From JBCDJG01 sp038748065 (GTDB lineage: Bacteria; Pseudomonadota; Gammaproteobacteria; Pseudomonadales; Halieaceae), in assembly GCA_038748065.1 (NCBI GenBank), contig JBCDJG010000012.1, positions 1-64,000 of the forward strand: a stretch of DNA of 64,000 nt, in the 5' to 3' direction. Numbering within the stretch: position 1 is the stretch's first letter; each line of letters begins with the position of its first letter. Under the pieces are notes generated by a model. It did no database searches, was not told the origin of the DNA, and was given only the letters and a program-made list of their open reading frames with translations. Position numbers and translations under genes: made by a program. Positions 16,606 to 25,853 of the stretch are shown here, piece after piece.

Positions 16606-16748
16606 TCCACCAAAAGCGAGCGCGGGCTGGCGCTTGCTGAACCCTTTGCTAGTCTGAAGAGTGTGCGGCACAGGATGTGCCCGCGCCTAAAACCCATGCA
16701 ACTAACCCATGCAAGAAAGCAAGCCAATCAATCAAAAGGATTTGAGCG

Positions 16749-17153
16749 ATGGAATCTACTCTGACACCCGTGAGCAGGGCTGCACCGCGTGCGCCTCTGG
16801 CTCCGGCATCAATCAACACCCCCCGTTATTTCGCCCTCTCGCGCACCACCGACAGGGTGTTGAAGATACTGCTCGAGGATGACCTCTCCCGTGTGCGCGC
16901 CTACCGCGTCGCCGAGCAGCTCGGCATGAGCTGCACCACTCTGCGCCGGCGCCTGCGAGCCGACCATACCAGCTACCAGTTCCTGCTGGATCGAGCCCGC
17001 CAGTACCGCTGTGAGAAGCGCCTGAAAGATAGCTGGCTGCCGGGCAAGTGCCTCGCCGATGAACTCGGCTATCTGGAAGTCAACAGCTTCTACCGCGCCT
17101 TCCGGCGCTGGACCGGGGTCAGCTATAGCCAGTACAAGATCGAGTATTACTAG
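16749..17153 (+). CDS. Small AraC-type helix-turn-helix regulator
   Basis: A 134-residue protein that consists almost only of the AraC/XylS DNA-binding domain. The first HTH reads RVAEQLGMSCTTLRRRLRAD, and the second is LADELGYLEVNSFYRAFRRW followed by TGVSYSQYK, the usual AraC C-terminal pattern. No ligand-binding domain is present and the first ~35 residues are Ala/Pro-rich and probably disordered. An AAGGA ribosome site lies about eight bases before the ATG. Being next to the diguanylate cyclase on the same strand suggests a linked role, but the 143-base gap, with a possible hairpin near 16610-16640, leaves cotranscription open. Confidence 0.85.
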   Translation: MESTLTPVSRAAPRAPLAPASINTPRYFALSRTTDRVLKILLEDDLSRVRAYRVAEQLGMSCTTLRRRLRADHTSYQFLLDRARQYRCEKRLKDSWLPGKCLADELGYLEVNSFYRAFRRWTGVSYSQYKIEYY

Positions 17154-17179
17154 CAGCGCTGATCAAGAGAGGGCGCTGT

Positions 17180-19156
17180 TCAAGAGAGAGCGCCATCTTT
17201 CAGCCCCCCGAGGAATCCCTCGGGCAGCGGGCAATCCATAACGGCGGCAATACTCAACACAACCTCCCGTTCCGTCGGCTGAATTTCCCCATCCGCGGCT
17301 GCCGCCGCGGCCATGGCCTTCAGCACCCTGGGCTTCAACAGCGGGTAGCAATCCCTCAGTTCGTGCACGCCCTTCGAGAAGGCCGCGACGCTGGCCTGGT
17401 CCCGTGGCATCAGCACCAGGCCGGTCAGCTCCAGTTCCGCCACACCGGCATCGAAGGCCGCGTGGGCGTCGCCCCCCCCCTCATGGGCCAGCACCGACAG
17501 CACCACGCGCAGGTGATAGCGCAGCTTCGTCAGCTTGTTGTAGCGCGGCTTGCTGGGCTTCACCTGAATGAACTCCGGGTCGAGGTAGTGCCGCATCAAT
17601 TGAAAGAAGCACCACTCATACAGCTCCACCCGGGCATCGGCCTGTACCAGCTTGAGCATGGCGTCCTTGAAGTTGCGGTACTGGCGGTAGGAGGTTGACT
17701 TCAATGCGGGCAAACACAGCTCCAGCAATGGCAGGCGTTGGCCTGCTACGAGCTCCGCCACGCCCTCACGTACCGTTGCCACCATATCGTCAAGGCCATC
17801 TATTTGGGCGCCAATCACGGCCTGCATTTGCTTTTCGTGCGTCGCCTCATCGGCGCTTAACAGCAGCGCCAGAACCAGGGCACTGGCCCCCAGGGGCTCG
17901 CTGGCCATGCGCACAAAGGCAACGGGCAATTCATAGCGTTCCGCAGTGGCCTGCTCCAGCGCCTCGGGCGGAGGGCCAAAGTCCTCATCCGAGAGCGGCA
18001 CCGGCTCTTCCATGGCTGCGGCCGCCGCTGCGGTCGCGGCGGCGACGATGGCCGCGCGGCCAACGCCGGCCATGGCTTCGGAGTAATCCGTTGGGCGCTC
18101 GGCATAGTGCTCGATCTTGCGCTCGATGTAGCTGCCGTCCCAGTCCGGCTGCACGCGACGGATGCGCTCATCCAGCGGCGGGTGTGTGGCAAAGAGCTGC
18201 CACAGGCCGTGTTCGATCTCGCCGAAGAAGATATGCGACATCTCGTGGGCCCTGGCCGCATGCACCAGCGTGCCGGGCACGTAGCCGCCGATCACCTTCA
18301 GAGCATCGCCGATGCCCTCGTTACTGCGGGTGAACTGCACGGCGGAGGCATCCGCCAGGAACTCTTTTTGGCGGCCGATCGCTGCCTTGATAAAGCCCGC
18401 GGCAAGCCCGCCGAGCCAGCCCAGTATCCAAAGCGCCAGGCCGAGAATCGGCAGGGCGGGGCCACCGCTGCTGCTGGCGTGGCCCACGCCCGTGCGATGG
18501 CGATTGGAGGAGCGCAGCAGGATATGGCCAACATCGCCGACGAAGGTGATGCCCTTGAGCAGTGCCGCAAGGCGCACGTTGAGCCGCATATCGCCGTTCA
18601 AAATGTGGCTGAATTCGTGGGCGATGACGCCCTGGAGCTCTTGGCGCTTCAGGTGGTTAATAGTGCCACGGGTGACGGCAACCACGGCATCTGGCAGCGT
18701 CGTGCCCGCGGCGAAGGCGTTGATGCCGCGCTCGCCGTTCATGACATACACCGGCGGCACCGGCATGTTCGCGGCCAGCGCCATCTCGGCGACCACATTC
18801 AGGCAGCGCCGCTCTGCCTTATCATCGGTTTGCGGCACAATGCGCTCGCCGCCCATGCCCTCTGCCACGGCTTTGCCGCCGCCTCTGAGCTGCAGCCACC
18901 TGACCAGCACAACCATGCCGACGGTGAGCGTGATGCCGAGGCCAATCAAGCCGAAGCGCGGCCAGCTGAAGTAGGCCCAAAAGCCGCCAGGGTCGCCGCG
19001 ACTGCCCACGTAGACGTTGTAATCCTGGCTGAAGTACAAAAAAGCGGCGACCAGACCATTGGTCAGCAGAATGAGCGCGGCAACGGCGATTAAAAACAGC
19101 AACACCAGCAAGCGTGTATTGCGGCGAGCCTGGTCCTGTTGTTCAAAGAAATTCAT
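17180..19156 (-). CDS. M48-family membrane metallopeptidase (HtpX-like, long form)
   Basis: A 658-residue zinc protease with two N-terminal membrane segments (residues ~15-41 and ~66-86) and the catalytic motif HEFSH at residues 180-184. Two more hydrophobic segments around 205-265 and a downstream glutamate-containing EFLADASA complete the M48 site. The ~350 C-terminal residues, helical and Ala-rich, are an extension beyond classical HtpX (about 290 residues). The LemA gene lies 119 bases upstream on the same strand, a pairing common in proteobacteria and thought to act in envelope quality control. Substrate unknown. Confidence 0.9.
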   Translation of the reverse strand: MNFFEQQDQARRNTRLLVLLFLIAVAALILLTNGLVAAFLYFSQDYNVYVGSRGDPGGFWAYFSWPRFGLIGLGITLTVGMVVLVRWLQLRGGGKAVAEGMGGERIVPQTDDKAERRCLNVVAEMALAANMPVPPVYVMNGERGINAFAAGTTLPDAVVAVTRGTINHLKRQELQGVIAHEFSHILNGDMRLNVRLAALLKGITFVGDVGHILLRSSNRHRTGVGHASSSGGPALPILGLALWILGWLGGLAAGFIKAAIGRQKEFLADASAVQFTRSNEGIGDALKVIGGYVPGTLVHAARAHEMSHIFFGEIEHGLWQLFATHPPLDERIRRVQPDWDGSYIERKIEHYAERPTDYSEAMAGVGRAAIVAAATAAAAAAMEEPVPLSDEDFGPPPEALEQATAERYELPVAFVRMASEPLGASALVLALLLSADEATHEKQMQAVIGAQIDGLDDMVATVREGVAELVAGQRLPLLELCLPALKSTSYRQYRNFKDAMLKLVQADARVELYEWCFFQLMRHYLDPEFIQVKPSKPRYNKLTKLRYHLRVVLSVLAHEGGGDAHAAFDAGVAELELTGLVLMPRDQASVAAFSKGVHELRDCYPLLKPRVLKAMAAAAAADGEIQPTEREVVLSIAAVMDCPLPEGFLGGLKDGALS

Positions 19157-19204
19157 GCCTCTTCAGCGCAGCTTTCGCGAACGCCCCATCCCTCGAAGAG
19201 CGTC

Positions 19205-19230
19205 GTCATCCCCGCCAAGGCGCGAATGAC
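19205..19230. repeat. Imperfect palindromic element between the lemA-like and M48 genes
   Basis: GTCATCCCCGCC, AAGG, CGCGAATGAC makes an imperfect hairpin related to the element at 2121-2149 (GGAATGAC core in inverted context). It lies in the 119-base gap between two otherwise linked genes and might act as an mRNA stabiliser or partial terminator. That role is a guess. Confidence 0.4.
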
Positions 19231-19275
19231 AGGCCCCGCAGGGAATGATGGCGCGTTCGCGCGAAGACCGTCCGC

Positions 19276-19875
19276 CTAGCTGAACGACACCGAAGGTGCT
19301 GCCTGAATCTGCTCGGAATCAGCGAACTCCAGCAGTTCGGCGTCGTCCGGGTGGCCGAACTTAGCGGCGAAGAAAATTGGCGGAAAACTCTGCCGGTAGG
19401 TGTTAAAGGCCATCACCGCATCGTTGTAGCCCTGGCGTGCAAAGCCTATACGGTTTTCCGTGGTGGTGATCTCCTCCGAGAGCTGCTGCATATTTTCCGA
19501 GGCCTTCAGGTCGGGATAGGCTTCCAGGCTTACATTGAGTCTACCCAGCGCGCCCTGCAGGGCCTGCTCGGCGCCGGCCAGCTTCGCCATATCGCCTGTG
19601 CCGATGTTGCCACCTTCCATGCCCTTGAGTACGGCCGCGGCGCTATTGCGCGCCTCGGTCACCGCCTGCAGGGTTTCGCGTTCGTGGCTCAAGTAGCCCT
19701 TGGCGGTTTCCACCAAATTGGGAATCAGGTCGTAGCGACGCTTGAGCTGTACCTCAATTTGCGCGAAGGCGTTTTTGAAGCGGTTCTTTAGCGTCACCAG
19801 GCGGTTGTAGATGCCGATGACGTAGATCACGAGGCCGAGCAGTAACAGCCAGAAAACAATCGTTGAGATATCCAT
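19276..19875 (-). CDS. lemA: LemA family protein
   Basis: A 199-residue protein with one N-terminal membrane helix (residues 4-22) and a long four-helix-bundle domain. The family signature NRFKNAFAQIEVQLKRRYDL, followed by IPNLVETAKGY, is clear, as is FNTYRQSFPPIFFA near the C-terminus. LemA proteins sit in the inner membrane with the bundle probably facing outward; their biochemical role is not settled. The M48 peptidase gene follows on the same strand, the usual partner. Confidence 0.93.
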   Translation of the reverse strand: MDISTIVFWLLLLGLVIYVIGIYNRLVTLKNRFKNAFAQIEVQLKRRYDLIPNLVETAKGYLSHERETLQAVTEARNSAAAVLKGMEGGNIGTGDMAKLAGAEQALQGALGRLNVSLEAYPDLKASENMQQLSEEITTTENRIGFARQGYNDAVMAFNTYRQSFPPIFFAAKFGHPDDAELLEFADSEQIQAAPSVSFS

Positions 19876-19919
19876 AGGTGTTCTCCCTGTGTGAGAACGT
19901 CACGTTGTACGTGACATAT

Positions 19920-22022
19920 TCAGGAAGATGGTAGCACGCTCACCGCTACGCCATTAAGGGCTGCGTTGCCAGAAAGTGCATCTATATACAATTCGTCTGT
20001 GACGTCGTTGCAGCTCACGCCCGCGTGCTCGGCAGCCAGGCGCTGGCCGGTGCCTTCACGGTGGTGGCCGAAGCCGTGAGGGAGGCTCACCACGCCGGGC
20101 ATCATGTCCTCGGTGGCCCGCACGGCGACACGAACTTCGCCCACGCGGGAGCGCAGCAATACGTCGCTACCATCGATGATGCCGCGCGCCTGCATATCGA
20201 CAGGGTGCATCAACAGCGCGCTGCGGTCCGGCCCTTTCATCAAGCGCTGGTGGTTGTGCATCCAGGAGTTGTTGGAGCGCACGTGGCGCCGGCCGATCAG
20301 CCGCAGGCTGTCGTCGTCAGCGCAGGCGAACTCCTCGCGCAGTCGCTTCATATCCTGCAGCGGCGCGGGGCTCGCGCAGTCGATGCGCTTGCCTGGCGTT
20401 TGCAGGCGCTCGGGCAATTGGGGCTTGAGTTCGCCGAGGTCGACGCCTGAGGGGCTGGCTTTAAGGGCAGCAAGATCGAGGCCCTGCGCGGCATAGGGGC
20501 CAGCTGCCAGGCCGAATTCCAGAATCTGCTCTGGCGTCATGGTGGGCTGTGGCTCATCGCCGGCCAGCAGATCCAGCCGGCGGCCGAGCTCGGCAAAAAT
20601 TTCCCAATCGTGCAGGCTGCCCTCGGGCTTGTCGAAGACGGGCGGGTTGTAACGCGCGGTGTTACGTACTGCCATGGCGTGAAAAGCGAGGTCGTAGTGA
20701 TCATGCTCCAGCGGCGAGGTGGGCGGCAGAATAATATCGGCGTGGCGCGTGGTCTCGTTCAGGTAGATGTCGATCGACACCATAAACTGCAGTGTCTCAA
20801 GAGCCGCTTCCAGTGCGCGGCCGTTGGGCGTGGATAGCACGGGATTGCCGGCGCCCGTAAACAGCGCCCGTATCTGTCCCTCGCCCGGCTCCAGGATTTC
20901 TTCGGCCAGGGCGACCACGGGCAGTTCGCGGTCAAACTCTGGCAGGCCGCGCTTGCGGCTGTGATGGCGGCCGAAGCCGCCGGGGCCGCTCGTAGGTACC
21001 TGGTCAATCGCGGGCGTGGCGAACATCGCGCCGCCTTCGCGATCAAGGTTGCCCGTGGCGATATTGATCACCTGAATGGCCCACTGGCAAAGCGCGCCGT
21101 AGGCCTGGGTGGAAACGCCCATGCGGCCGTAGCATACGGCTGCCTTGCTCGCGGCAAAGTCGCGGGCGATGCTACGAATGGTGTCCGCTGCGATTCCCGT
21201 ATGCTGCGCAGCGAACTCCGGGGTGAAATCAGACAGCGCTGCGGCCACGGTATCGAGGCCATCGGTAAAGTCCGCCAGCTTGCCGGGGTCAGCCAGCTGC
21301 TCATCTAACAGCGTCTGCAATAGCGCTAGTAGAAACAGCGCATCGCTGCCCGGGCGAATGAAATGATGCTCACTGGCAAGATTAGCTGTTTCTGTGCGGC
21401 GCGGGTCGATCACGACCAGCCTGCCGCCACGCTGGGTGAGATCCTTGATGCGCTGGCGTACGTCCGGCACGGTCCACAGGCTGCCGTTAGAGGCCAATGG
21501 ATTGGCACCCAGCATCAGCATATAGTCGGTGCGATCGATGTCTGCAACGGTGTAGAGGAACTTGTGGCCGTACAGCCAGAGGTAGGCCAGGTGGTGCGGT
21601 AACTGATCGACACTGGTCGCAGAAAAACGATTGTTCGTGCGGAAGTGCCGCGACAGCTCTCTCGCGTGGGTGAGCATGCCGTAGTTATGCACCGAGGGGT
21701 TGCCGGAGTAGATGCCCAGTGCGTGGGCCCCGTACTGGTCGCGCAGTTCGAAGAGGGCGCGTGCTGTTGTGTCCAGCGCTTCCTCCCAGCTGATGGCCTG
21801 CCAGCGTGGCTCGCCGTTCTCGTCGGTGATTTTTCGGATGGGCTGCCGCAGCCTATCCGGGTCCTCGTGGATATCCTTCAGTGCCACCGCCTTGGGGCAA
21901 ATGTGGCCGCGACTGAGGGGGTCGTCCGGGTCGCCCTTGATGGAAACAATGTCATCGCCCTCGGTTTCGATAACGACCCCACAGATCGCTTCGCAGAGAT
22001 GGCAGGCGCGATGATGCAGCAC
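19920..22022 (-). CDS. Molybdopterin-dependent oxidoreductase, substrate unassigned
   Basis: A 700-residue member of the molybdopterin oxidoreductase (FdhF/BisC/thiosulfate reductase) superfamily. Cysteines 7, 10, 14 and 42 (C-x2-C-x3-C-x27-C) form the N-terminal [4Fe-4S] site. MLMLGANPLASN, VIDPRRTETA and the C-terminal HGFGHHREGTG region belong to the MGD-binding domains. There is no Tat leader, so it is probably cytoplasmic. The usual Sec/Cys metal-ligand position is not obviously Cys; the matching region reads ATSVDQLPHH. GTG at 22022 is the start. A PqqD-like gene ends 12 bases upstream on the same strand. No dedicated ferredoxin or electron-transfer subunit is adjacent, so donor and acceptor are unknown. 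Confidence 0.85.
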   Translation of the reverse strand: MLHHRACHLCEAICGVVIETEGDDIVSIKGDPDDPLSRGHICPKAVALKDIHEDPDRLRQPIRKITDENGEPRWQAISWEEALDTTARALFELRDQYGAHALGIYSGNPSVHNYGMLTHARELSRHFRTNNRFSATSVDQLPHHLAYLWLYGHKFLYTVADIDRTDYMLMLGANPLASNGSLWTVPDVRQRIKDLTQRGGRLVVIDPRRTETANLASEHHFIRPGSDALFLLALLQTLLDEQLADPGKLADFTDGLDTVAAALSDFTPEFAAQHTGIAADTIRSIARDFAASKAAVCYGRMGVSTQAYGALCQWAIQVINIATGNLDREGGAMFATPAIDQVPTSGPGGFGRHHSRKRGLPEFDRELPVVALAEEILEPGEGQIRALFTGAGNPVLSTPNGRALEAALETLQFMVSIDIYLNETTRHADIILPPTSPLEHDHYDLAFHAMAVRNTARYNPPVFDKPEGSLHDWEIFAELGRRLDLLAGDEPQPTMTPEQILEFGLAAGPYAAQGLDLAALKASPSGVDLGELKPQLPERLQTPGKRIDCASPAPLQDMKRLREEFACADDDSLRLIGRRHVRSNNSWMHNHQRLMKGPDRSALLMHPVDMQARGIIDGSDVLLRSRVGEVRVAVRATEDMMPGVVSLPHGFGHHREGTGQRLAAEHAGVSCNDVTDELYIDALSGNAALNGVAVSVLPSS

Positions 22023-22034
22023 GTTGAGGGCTCT

Positions 22035-22316
22035 CTAGCCGCGCGCCTGCAGCTGGATCAGACCAAGATCGGAAATCTCGCTCAGCAAGACGTTCAGGTC
22101 GTTCTGCAGCCGCGCCTCGCTCACCTCGTACTCACTGAGCAGGGTGCTGAAGATCTCTTTCAGGTCATCCGTTTCCTTGATCAGCTGCCAGATGCGCGTG
22201 CCCACTTCGTCGAGCCCGAAATAGTGCTCTGTTTGCAGATCTAGGAGGACGGTCTCACCGGACACCTCCTGCGAGATAACATCAGGCGACACACGGATAG
22301 TTTGGTTCAGGTTCAT
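22035..22316 (-). CDS. PqqD-like (RiPP recognition element type) small protein
   Basis: A 93-residue winged-helix protein of the PqqD family, which in characterised cases binds a peptide precursor and presents it to a modifying enzyme. VSPDVISQEVSGETVLLDLQ, then HYFGLDEVGTRIWQLI and a helical C-terminus are typical. The ATG at 22316 is chosen because it begins the PqqD fold; the longer frame adds a charged stretch into the promoter region. It is immediately upstream of the molybdopterin oxidoreductase gene and divergent from the ATP-grasp gene. No precursor peptide or radical SAM gene is seen beside it. Confidence 0.85.
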   Translation of the reverse strand: MNLNQTIRVSPDVISQEVSGETVLLDLQTEHYFGLDEVGTRIWQLIKETDDLKEIFSTLLSEYEVSEARLQNDLNVLLSEISDLGLIQLQARG

Positions 22317-22467
22317 TATCTTGTTGCGCTTAGGCTGTGTTTGGAGTGCGCAGAGTGTAGCGCGTAAAGAAGCGCGCCGAAACACAACCTCATAGTTGAT
22401 TTCAGGCAGGCTTACTCCCCTCGCATGCAGCGTTTATACTGACGATACACGAGGTACGGGATCCGGG

Positions 22468-23916
22468 ATGAACAAGAGTTGGAAGGCTTACCACTCGGGT
22501 GATTTTTATGACGAACTGATCACCCCTAATGGTACGGCGCGGGTCGCTGCGCGCCGTGCGGTAAAGCACCTGCAGAGTTTGTCGCACGAGGAAATGGATG
22601 CGCGTCGCGCGGCGGCCGAGGCGACCATTCGCGAGATGGGCATATCCTTTACCGTTTATACCGAGAAGGGCAACATTGATCGCGCCTGGCCCTTCGATAT
22701 TATCCCGCGCGTTATCACCGCGCGCGAATGGCAGAGAGTCAGCGCCGGCCTGATCCAGCGCTGCCGCGCACTGAACCGCTTCATCGATGACGTCTATAAC
22801 CGCCAGCGCATATTAAAAGATGGCGTGGTGCCTGCCGACCTGGTGCTGGAATCCACCAACTACAAGCCGCAGTGCGAGGGCATAAAGCCGCGCCATGGCG
22901 TGTGGGCGCACGTGTGCGGCTCTGACCTGATTCGCAACAACGACGGCAAGCTTTACGTGCTGGAAGATAACCTGCGCGTGCCCTCGGGTGTTTCCTACAT
23001 GGTAGAGAACCGCGAGATAACCAAGCGCGTTTTGCCAGAGCTTTTTGAGAACTACTCCATTCAGCCGGTGGATGACTACCCCGCGCGGCTCTACCGCATG
23101 CTGGCCAGCCTGTCGCCGCGCGAGCGCCGCCGGCCCTGCGTGGTGGTGCTAACGCCGGGTATTTTTAACTCTGCCTATTTTGAGCACGCCTTCCTGGCCC
23201 AGGGTATGGGGGCGGAGCTGGTGGAGGGCCCGGACCTCTTTGTGGGCGACGATGACTGCGTTTACATGCGCACCGTGGATGGCCCGGTGCGGGTCGACGT
23301 GATTTACCGCCGCATTGATGAAGACTTTATGGACCCGGAAGCCTTCCGTGAGGACTCCATGCTGGGCGCGGCTGGCCTCATGCGTGCCTGGAAGGCGGGC
23401 AACGTGGCGATCGCCAATGCGCCCGGCGCGGGCGTTGCCGATGACAAGGTGATTTACGCCTATGTGCCGGAGATGATCCGTTACTATCTGAAGGAAAAGC
23501 CCCTCGTTAACAGCGTGCCGACCTACCTCTGCCACCGCGACAAGGATCGCGACTACGTGCTGGAAAACATCGAGCAGCTCGTGGTGAAGCCCGCCAACGA
23601 ATCGGGCGGCTACGGCATTATGGTCGGCCCGCACGCGACCAAAACAGAGCACCGCAGGTTCCGCAAGCTGATCGAGGAAGACCCGCGCAACTACATCGCA
23701 CAGCCCACCCTGAAGCTGAGCACCGCGCCAACCTATATCGATGACAAGGTGGCGCCGCGCCACCTCGACCTACGGCCCTTTATTTTGCAGGGCAAAGACA
23801 GCTGGGTAACGCCGGGCGGTTTAACGCGGGTGGCGCTGGTGAAGGGGTCGCTGGTGGTTAACTCCTCCCAGGGCGGTGGCAGCAAAGACACCTGGATCGT
23901 GGTGGGCATGTGTTGA
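22468..23916 (+). CDS. Circularly permuted ATP-grasp protein (type 2, COG2308-like)
   Basis: A 482-residue protein of the circularly permuted ATP-grasp family predicted to form peptide or amide bonds using ATP. Recognisable pieces are FDIIPRVI, NRFIDDVYNRQRIL, VLEDNLRVPSGVSYMVENR, VVLTPGIFNSAYFEHAFLA, VVKPANESGGYGIMVGPHA and the C-terminal DLRPFILQGKD. In established gene neighbourhoods this family occurs with Alpha-E proteins, transglutaminase-like proteases and the Anbu proteasome. The same pattern is present here without the transglutaminase. The ATG at 22468 follows a GGGATCCGGG leader. Its end overlaps the next gene by seven bases. The substrate is unknown. Confidence 0.92.
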   Translation: MNKSWKAYHSGDFYDELITPNGTARVAARRAVKHLQSLSHEEMDARRAAAEATIREMGISFTVYTEKGNIDRAWPFDIIPRVITAREWQRVSAGLIQRCRALNRFIDDVYNRQRILKDGVVPADLVLESTNYKPQCEGIKPRHGVWAHVCGSDLIRNNDGKLYVLEDNLRVPSGVSYMVENREITKRVLPELFENYSIQPVDDYPARLYRMLASLSPRERRRPCVVVLTPGIFNSAYFEHAFLAQGMGAELVEGPDLFVGDDDCVYMRTVDGPVRVDVIYRRIDEDFMDPEAFREDSMLGAAGLMRAWKAGNVAIANAPGAGVADDKVIYAYVPEMIRYYLKEKPLVNSVPTYLCHRDKDRDYVLENIEQLVVKPANESGGYGIMVGPHATKTEHRRFRKLIEEDPRNYIAQPTLKLSTAPTYIDDKVAPRHLDLRPFILQGKDSWVTPGGLTRVALVKGSLVVNSSQGGGSKDTWIVVGMC

Positions 23917-24845
23917 CGTTGCTCTCGGGGGTCGCCGCACGACTCTACTGGACGGCGCGCTACATCGAGCGTGTGGAAGACACGGTGCGTCTGGTCAGCG
24001 CCTATCACCATCTGATTATGGATATCCCGAAGGGCTCAGAGCCCGGCTGGGATGTGCTGATTCGCATCCTCGACGCTGAGCCGGATTTTCACTCGCGCTT
24101 CCGCGCAGCTAATGAGCAGAACGTGCTGCGCTATTTGCTCGCTGATGCCGACGTCCACTGCGGCATTCCCTATGCGGTCCGTGCTGCGCGTGAAAACGTG
24201 CGCACCACGCGCGATGTGCTGCCGGAGGAGGCCTGGGAGTACGTCAACGAGCTTTACCTGTACTGCAAGGAACACGCCGAGCGCTCGGTGGGTCGTCGTA
24301 ATCGCCACGCCTTTTTGCAGGGCGTGCTCGGTCGCTGCCAGCGCATGAACGGGCTGATTAACACCACGCTGTCGCGCGACCACGCAGCTGGTTTCCTAAA
24401 AATTGGCCAGCTCATTGAGCGCAGTGACATGGCGACGCGGGTGCTCGACGTGGGCGTGGTGGACATCGTTGAACGCGAGGGCGCCTTCGCTGCCATTGAC
24501 GCAATTCTGTGGGGCGCGCAGCTACAGGCCTTGTCGGCGCAGGTGGCCTACCGGCGCCAGATCGGCCCGATCGTTGAGCGTGCCCCGGTCATTGGCTTTG
24601 TATTCAAGGAGCGTACCCATCCGCGCTCCGTGGCCTTTTGCCTTAAGGGCATGCGCCAGGAGTTGGCCATATTGCGCAACAACGATGAATCAATGCGCCT
24701 GGCGGATCGCGCCCGTCGACGCCTGTCGCGTTTTGATCCGGAATCGATGAGCCCCGCCCAGATTCACGCCTTCATCGACAAGTTCCAGGTCTTGCTCAAT
24801 GACATCAGCGAGTCGATCTCTCGTACCTGGTTTTTGTCGGAGTAA
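23910..24845 (+). CDS. Alpha-E domain protein (DUF403/COG2307-like)
   Basis: A 311-residue all-helical protein, start GTG at 23910 overlapping the ATP-grasp stop. ARLYWTARYIERVEDTVRLV is the usual opening of the family, and the helices carry many conserved acidic residues. Alpha-E proteins are known only from context: they are nearly always encoded beside circularly permuted ATP-grasp proteins and are presumed to share their pathway, perhaps holding the ligase substrate. The next gene begins six bases downstream. Confidence 0.92.
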   Translation: MLTLLSGVAARLYWTARYIERVEDTVRLVSAYHHLIMDIPKGSEPGWDVLIRILDAEPDFHSRFRAANEQNVLRYLLADADVHCGIPYAVRAARENVRTTRDVLPEEAWEYVNELYLYCKEHAERSVGRRNRHAFLQGVLGRCQRMNGLINTTLSRDHAAGFLKIGQLIERSDMATRVLDVGVVDIVEREGAFAAIDAILWGAQLQALSAQVAYRRQIGPIVERAPVIGFVFKERTHPRSVAFCLKGMRQELAILRNNDESMRLADRARRRLSRFDPESMSPAQIHAFIDKFQVLLNDISESISRTWFLSE

Positions 24846-24851
24846 GAATCA

Positions 24852-25853
24852 GTGAAGCGGTTTTCCTGCCAGTCCTGTGGCCACCCGGTGTTCTTTGATA
24901 GCGACCAGTGTCTGGCCTGTGGCGCGCGCCTGGCCTACGACCCCGTGGCCATGGAAATGGTGTCCATGGGGGAAGAGGAGTGGCAGGAACGCGTGTGCCT
25001 GAACGGCCGCGAACACGGCGTGTGCAATTGGCTGCGGCCGGCGGACGACAGCCACCCCCTGTGTACCGGCTGCCAGTTTAACCGCTACGTGCCGAACCAG
25101 AGTCGCCCCGAAAACCAGCAGCGCTGGAAGCGCCTGGAAGAAGGCAAGAAGCGGCTGTTCTTTACCTTGGGCCAGCTCGGCATGCCGCTGGTGGATGGCT
25201 GGCGCGACCCCGAGAACGGCCTGCTGCTCGATTTTATTGAAGATGGCCGTACCTCAGACGAGTTTGCCGAGACCTTTGTCAGCACCGGCTACCTCGGCGG
25301 CATCATTACGATCAACGTGCTGGAAGCGGATTCGGTAGCGCGGGTGGCGGCGCGGGAGCAGCTTGGTGAGCGCTACCGCACGGTGCTCGGCCACCTGCGC
25401 CACGAGTCGGGGCATTTCTTTTGGCACCGGCTGAACCCGGGCCCGGATCTGAAGGAATCCTTCCGTGAACTGTTTGGCGATGAACAGCGGGACTACAGCC
25501 GGGCCCTGGCGGACCACTACGAGCAGGGTCCGCCCGACCACTGGTGGGAGCAGCACATCAGCGCCTATGCCAGCGCGCATCCGGTGGAAGACTGGGCCGA
25601 GACCTGGGGCCACTACCTGCATATCTGGGATGCCCTCGACACCGCCGCTGCCCACGGCATCGTATTCAGGAACCCGGCGGAGATGACGATCTGGGAGCGC
25701 ATCGGAGAGTGGCGCGAGTTAAGCATCACGCTGAATGAAATGAACCGCAGCGTCGGCCGGGGCGATGCTTATCCCTTCGTGATCAACAGCATGGTGGCGC
25801 AGAAGCTCGCCTTCGTCGACGAGGTTATTCTTCGTCTACAGGGATTTCACTGA
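24852..25853 (+). CDS. Zinc-ribbon putative zinc metallopeptidase (COG4307 / Peptidase_Mx-like)
   Basis: A 333-residue protein. The N-terminal zinc ribbon has cysteines at 6, 9, 20 and 23, and a second cysteine group lies at 49, 58, 71 and 74. The predicted peptidase site is H181-LR-H184-E185-SGH188-FFWHR, with a downstream acidic segment (EDWAETWGHYLHIWD). The GTG at 24852 follows the Alpha-E stop by six bases, so the three genes form one operon. In this operon it takes the place where a transglutaminase-like protease is often found. Its last 29 bases overlap the convergent proteasome gene. Confidence 0.88.
   Translation: MKRFSCQSCGHPVFFDSDQCLACGARLAYDPVAMEMVSMGEEEWQERVCLNGREHGVCNWLRPADDSHPLCTGCQFNRYVPNQSRPENQQRWKRLEEGKKRLFFTLGQLGMPLVDGWRDPENGLLLDFIEDGRTSDEFAETFVSTGYLGGIITINVLEADSVARVAAREQLGERYRTVLGHLRHESGHFFWHRLNPGPDLKESFRELFGDEQRDYSRALADHYEQGPPDHWWEQHISAYASAHPVEDWAETWGHYLHIWDALDTAAAHGIVFRNPAEMTIWERIGEWRELSITLNEMNRSVGRGDAYPFVINSMVAQKLAFVDEVILRLQGFH

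Noticed and set aside
16606..16748. Terminator after the diguanylate cyclase gene
   Set aside because: A hairpin (AGCGAGCGC / GCGCTTGCT, one mismatch) exists near 16615-16640 but no T run follows, so it is not called.
18107..19093. 328-codon open frame opposite the M48 peptidase
   Set aside because: Antisense shadow; the M48 frame has the HEFSH site, membrane helices and LemA context.
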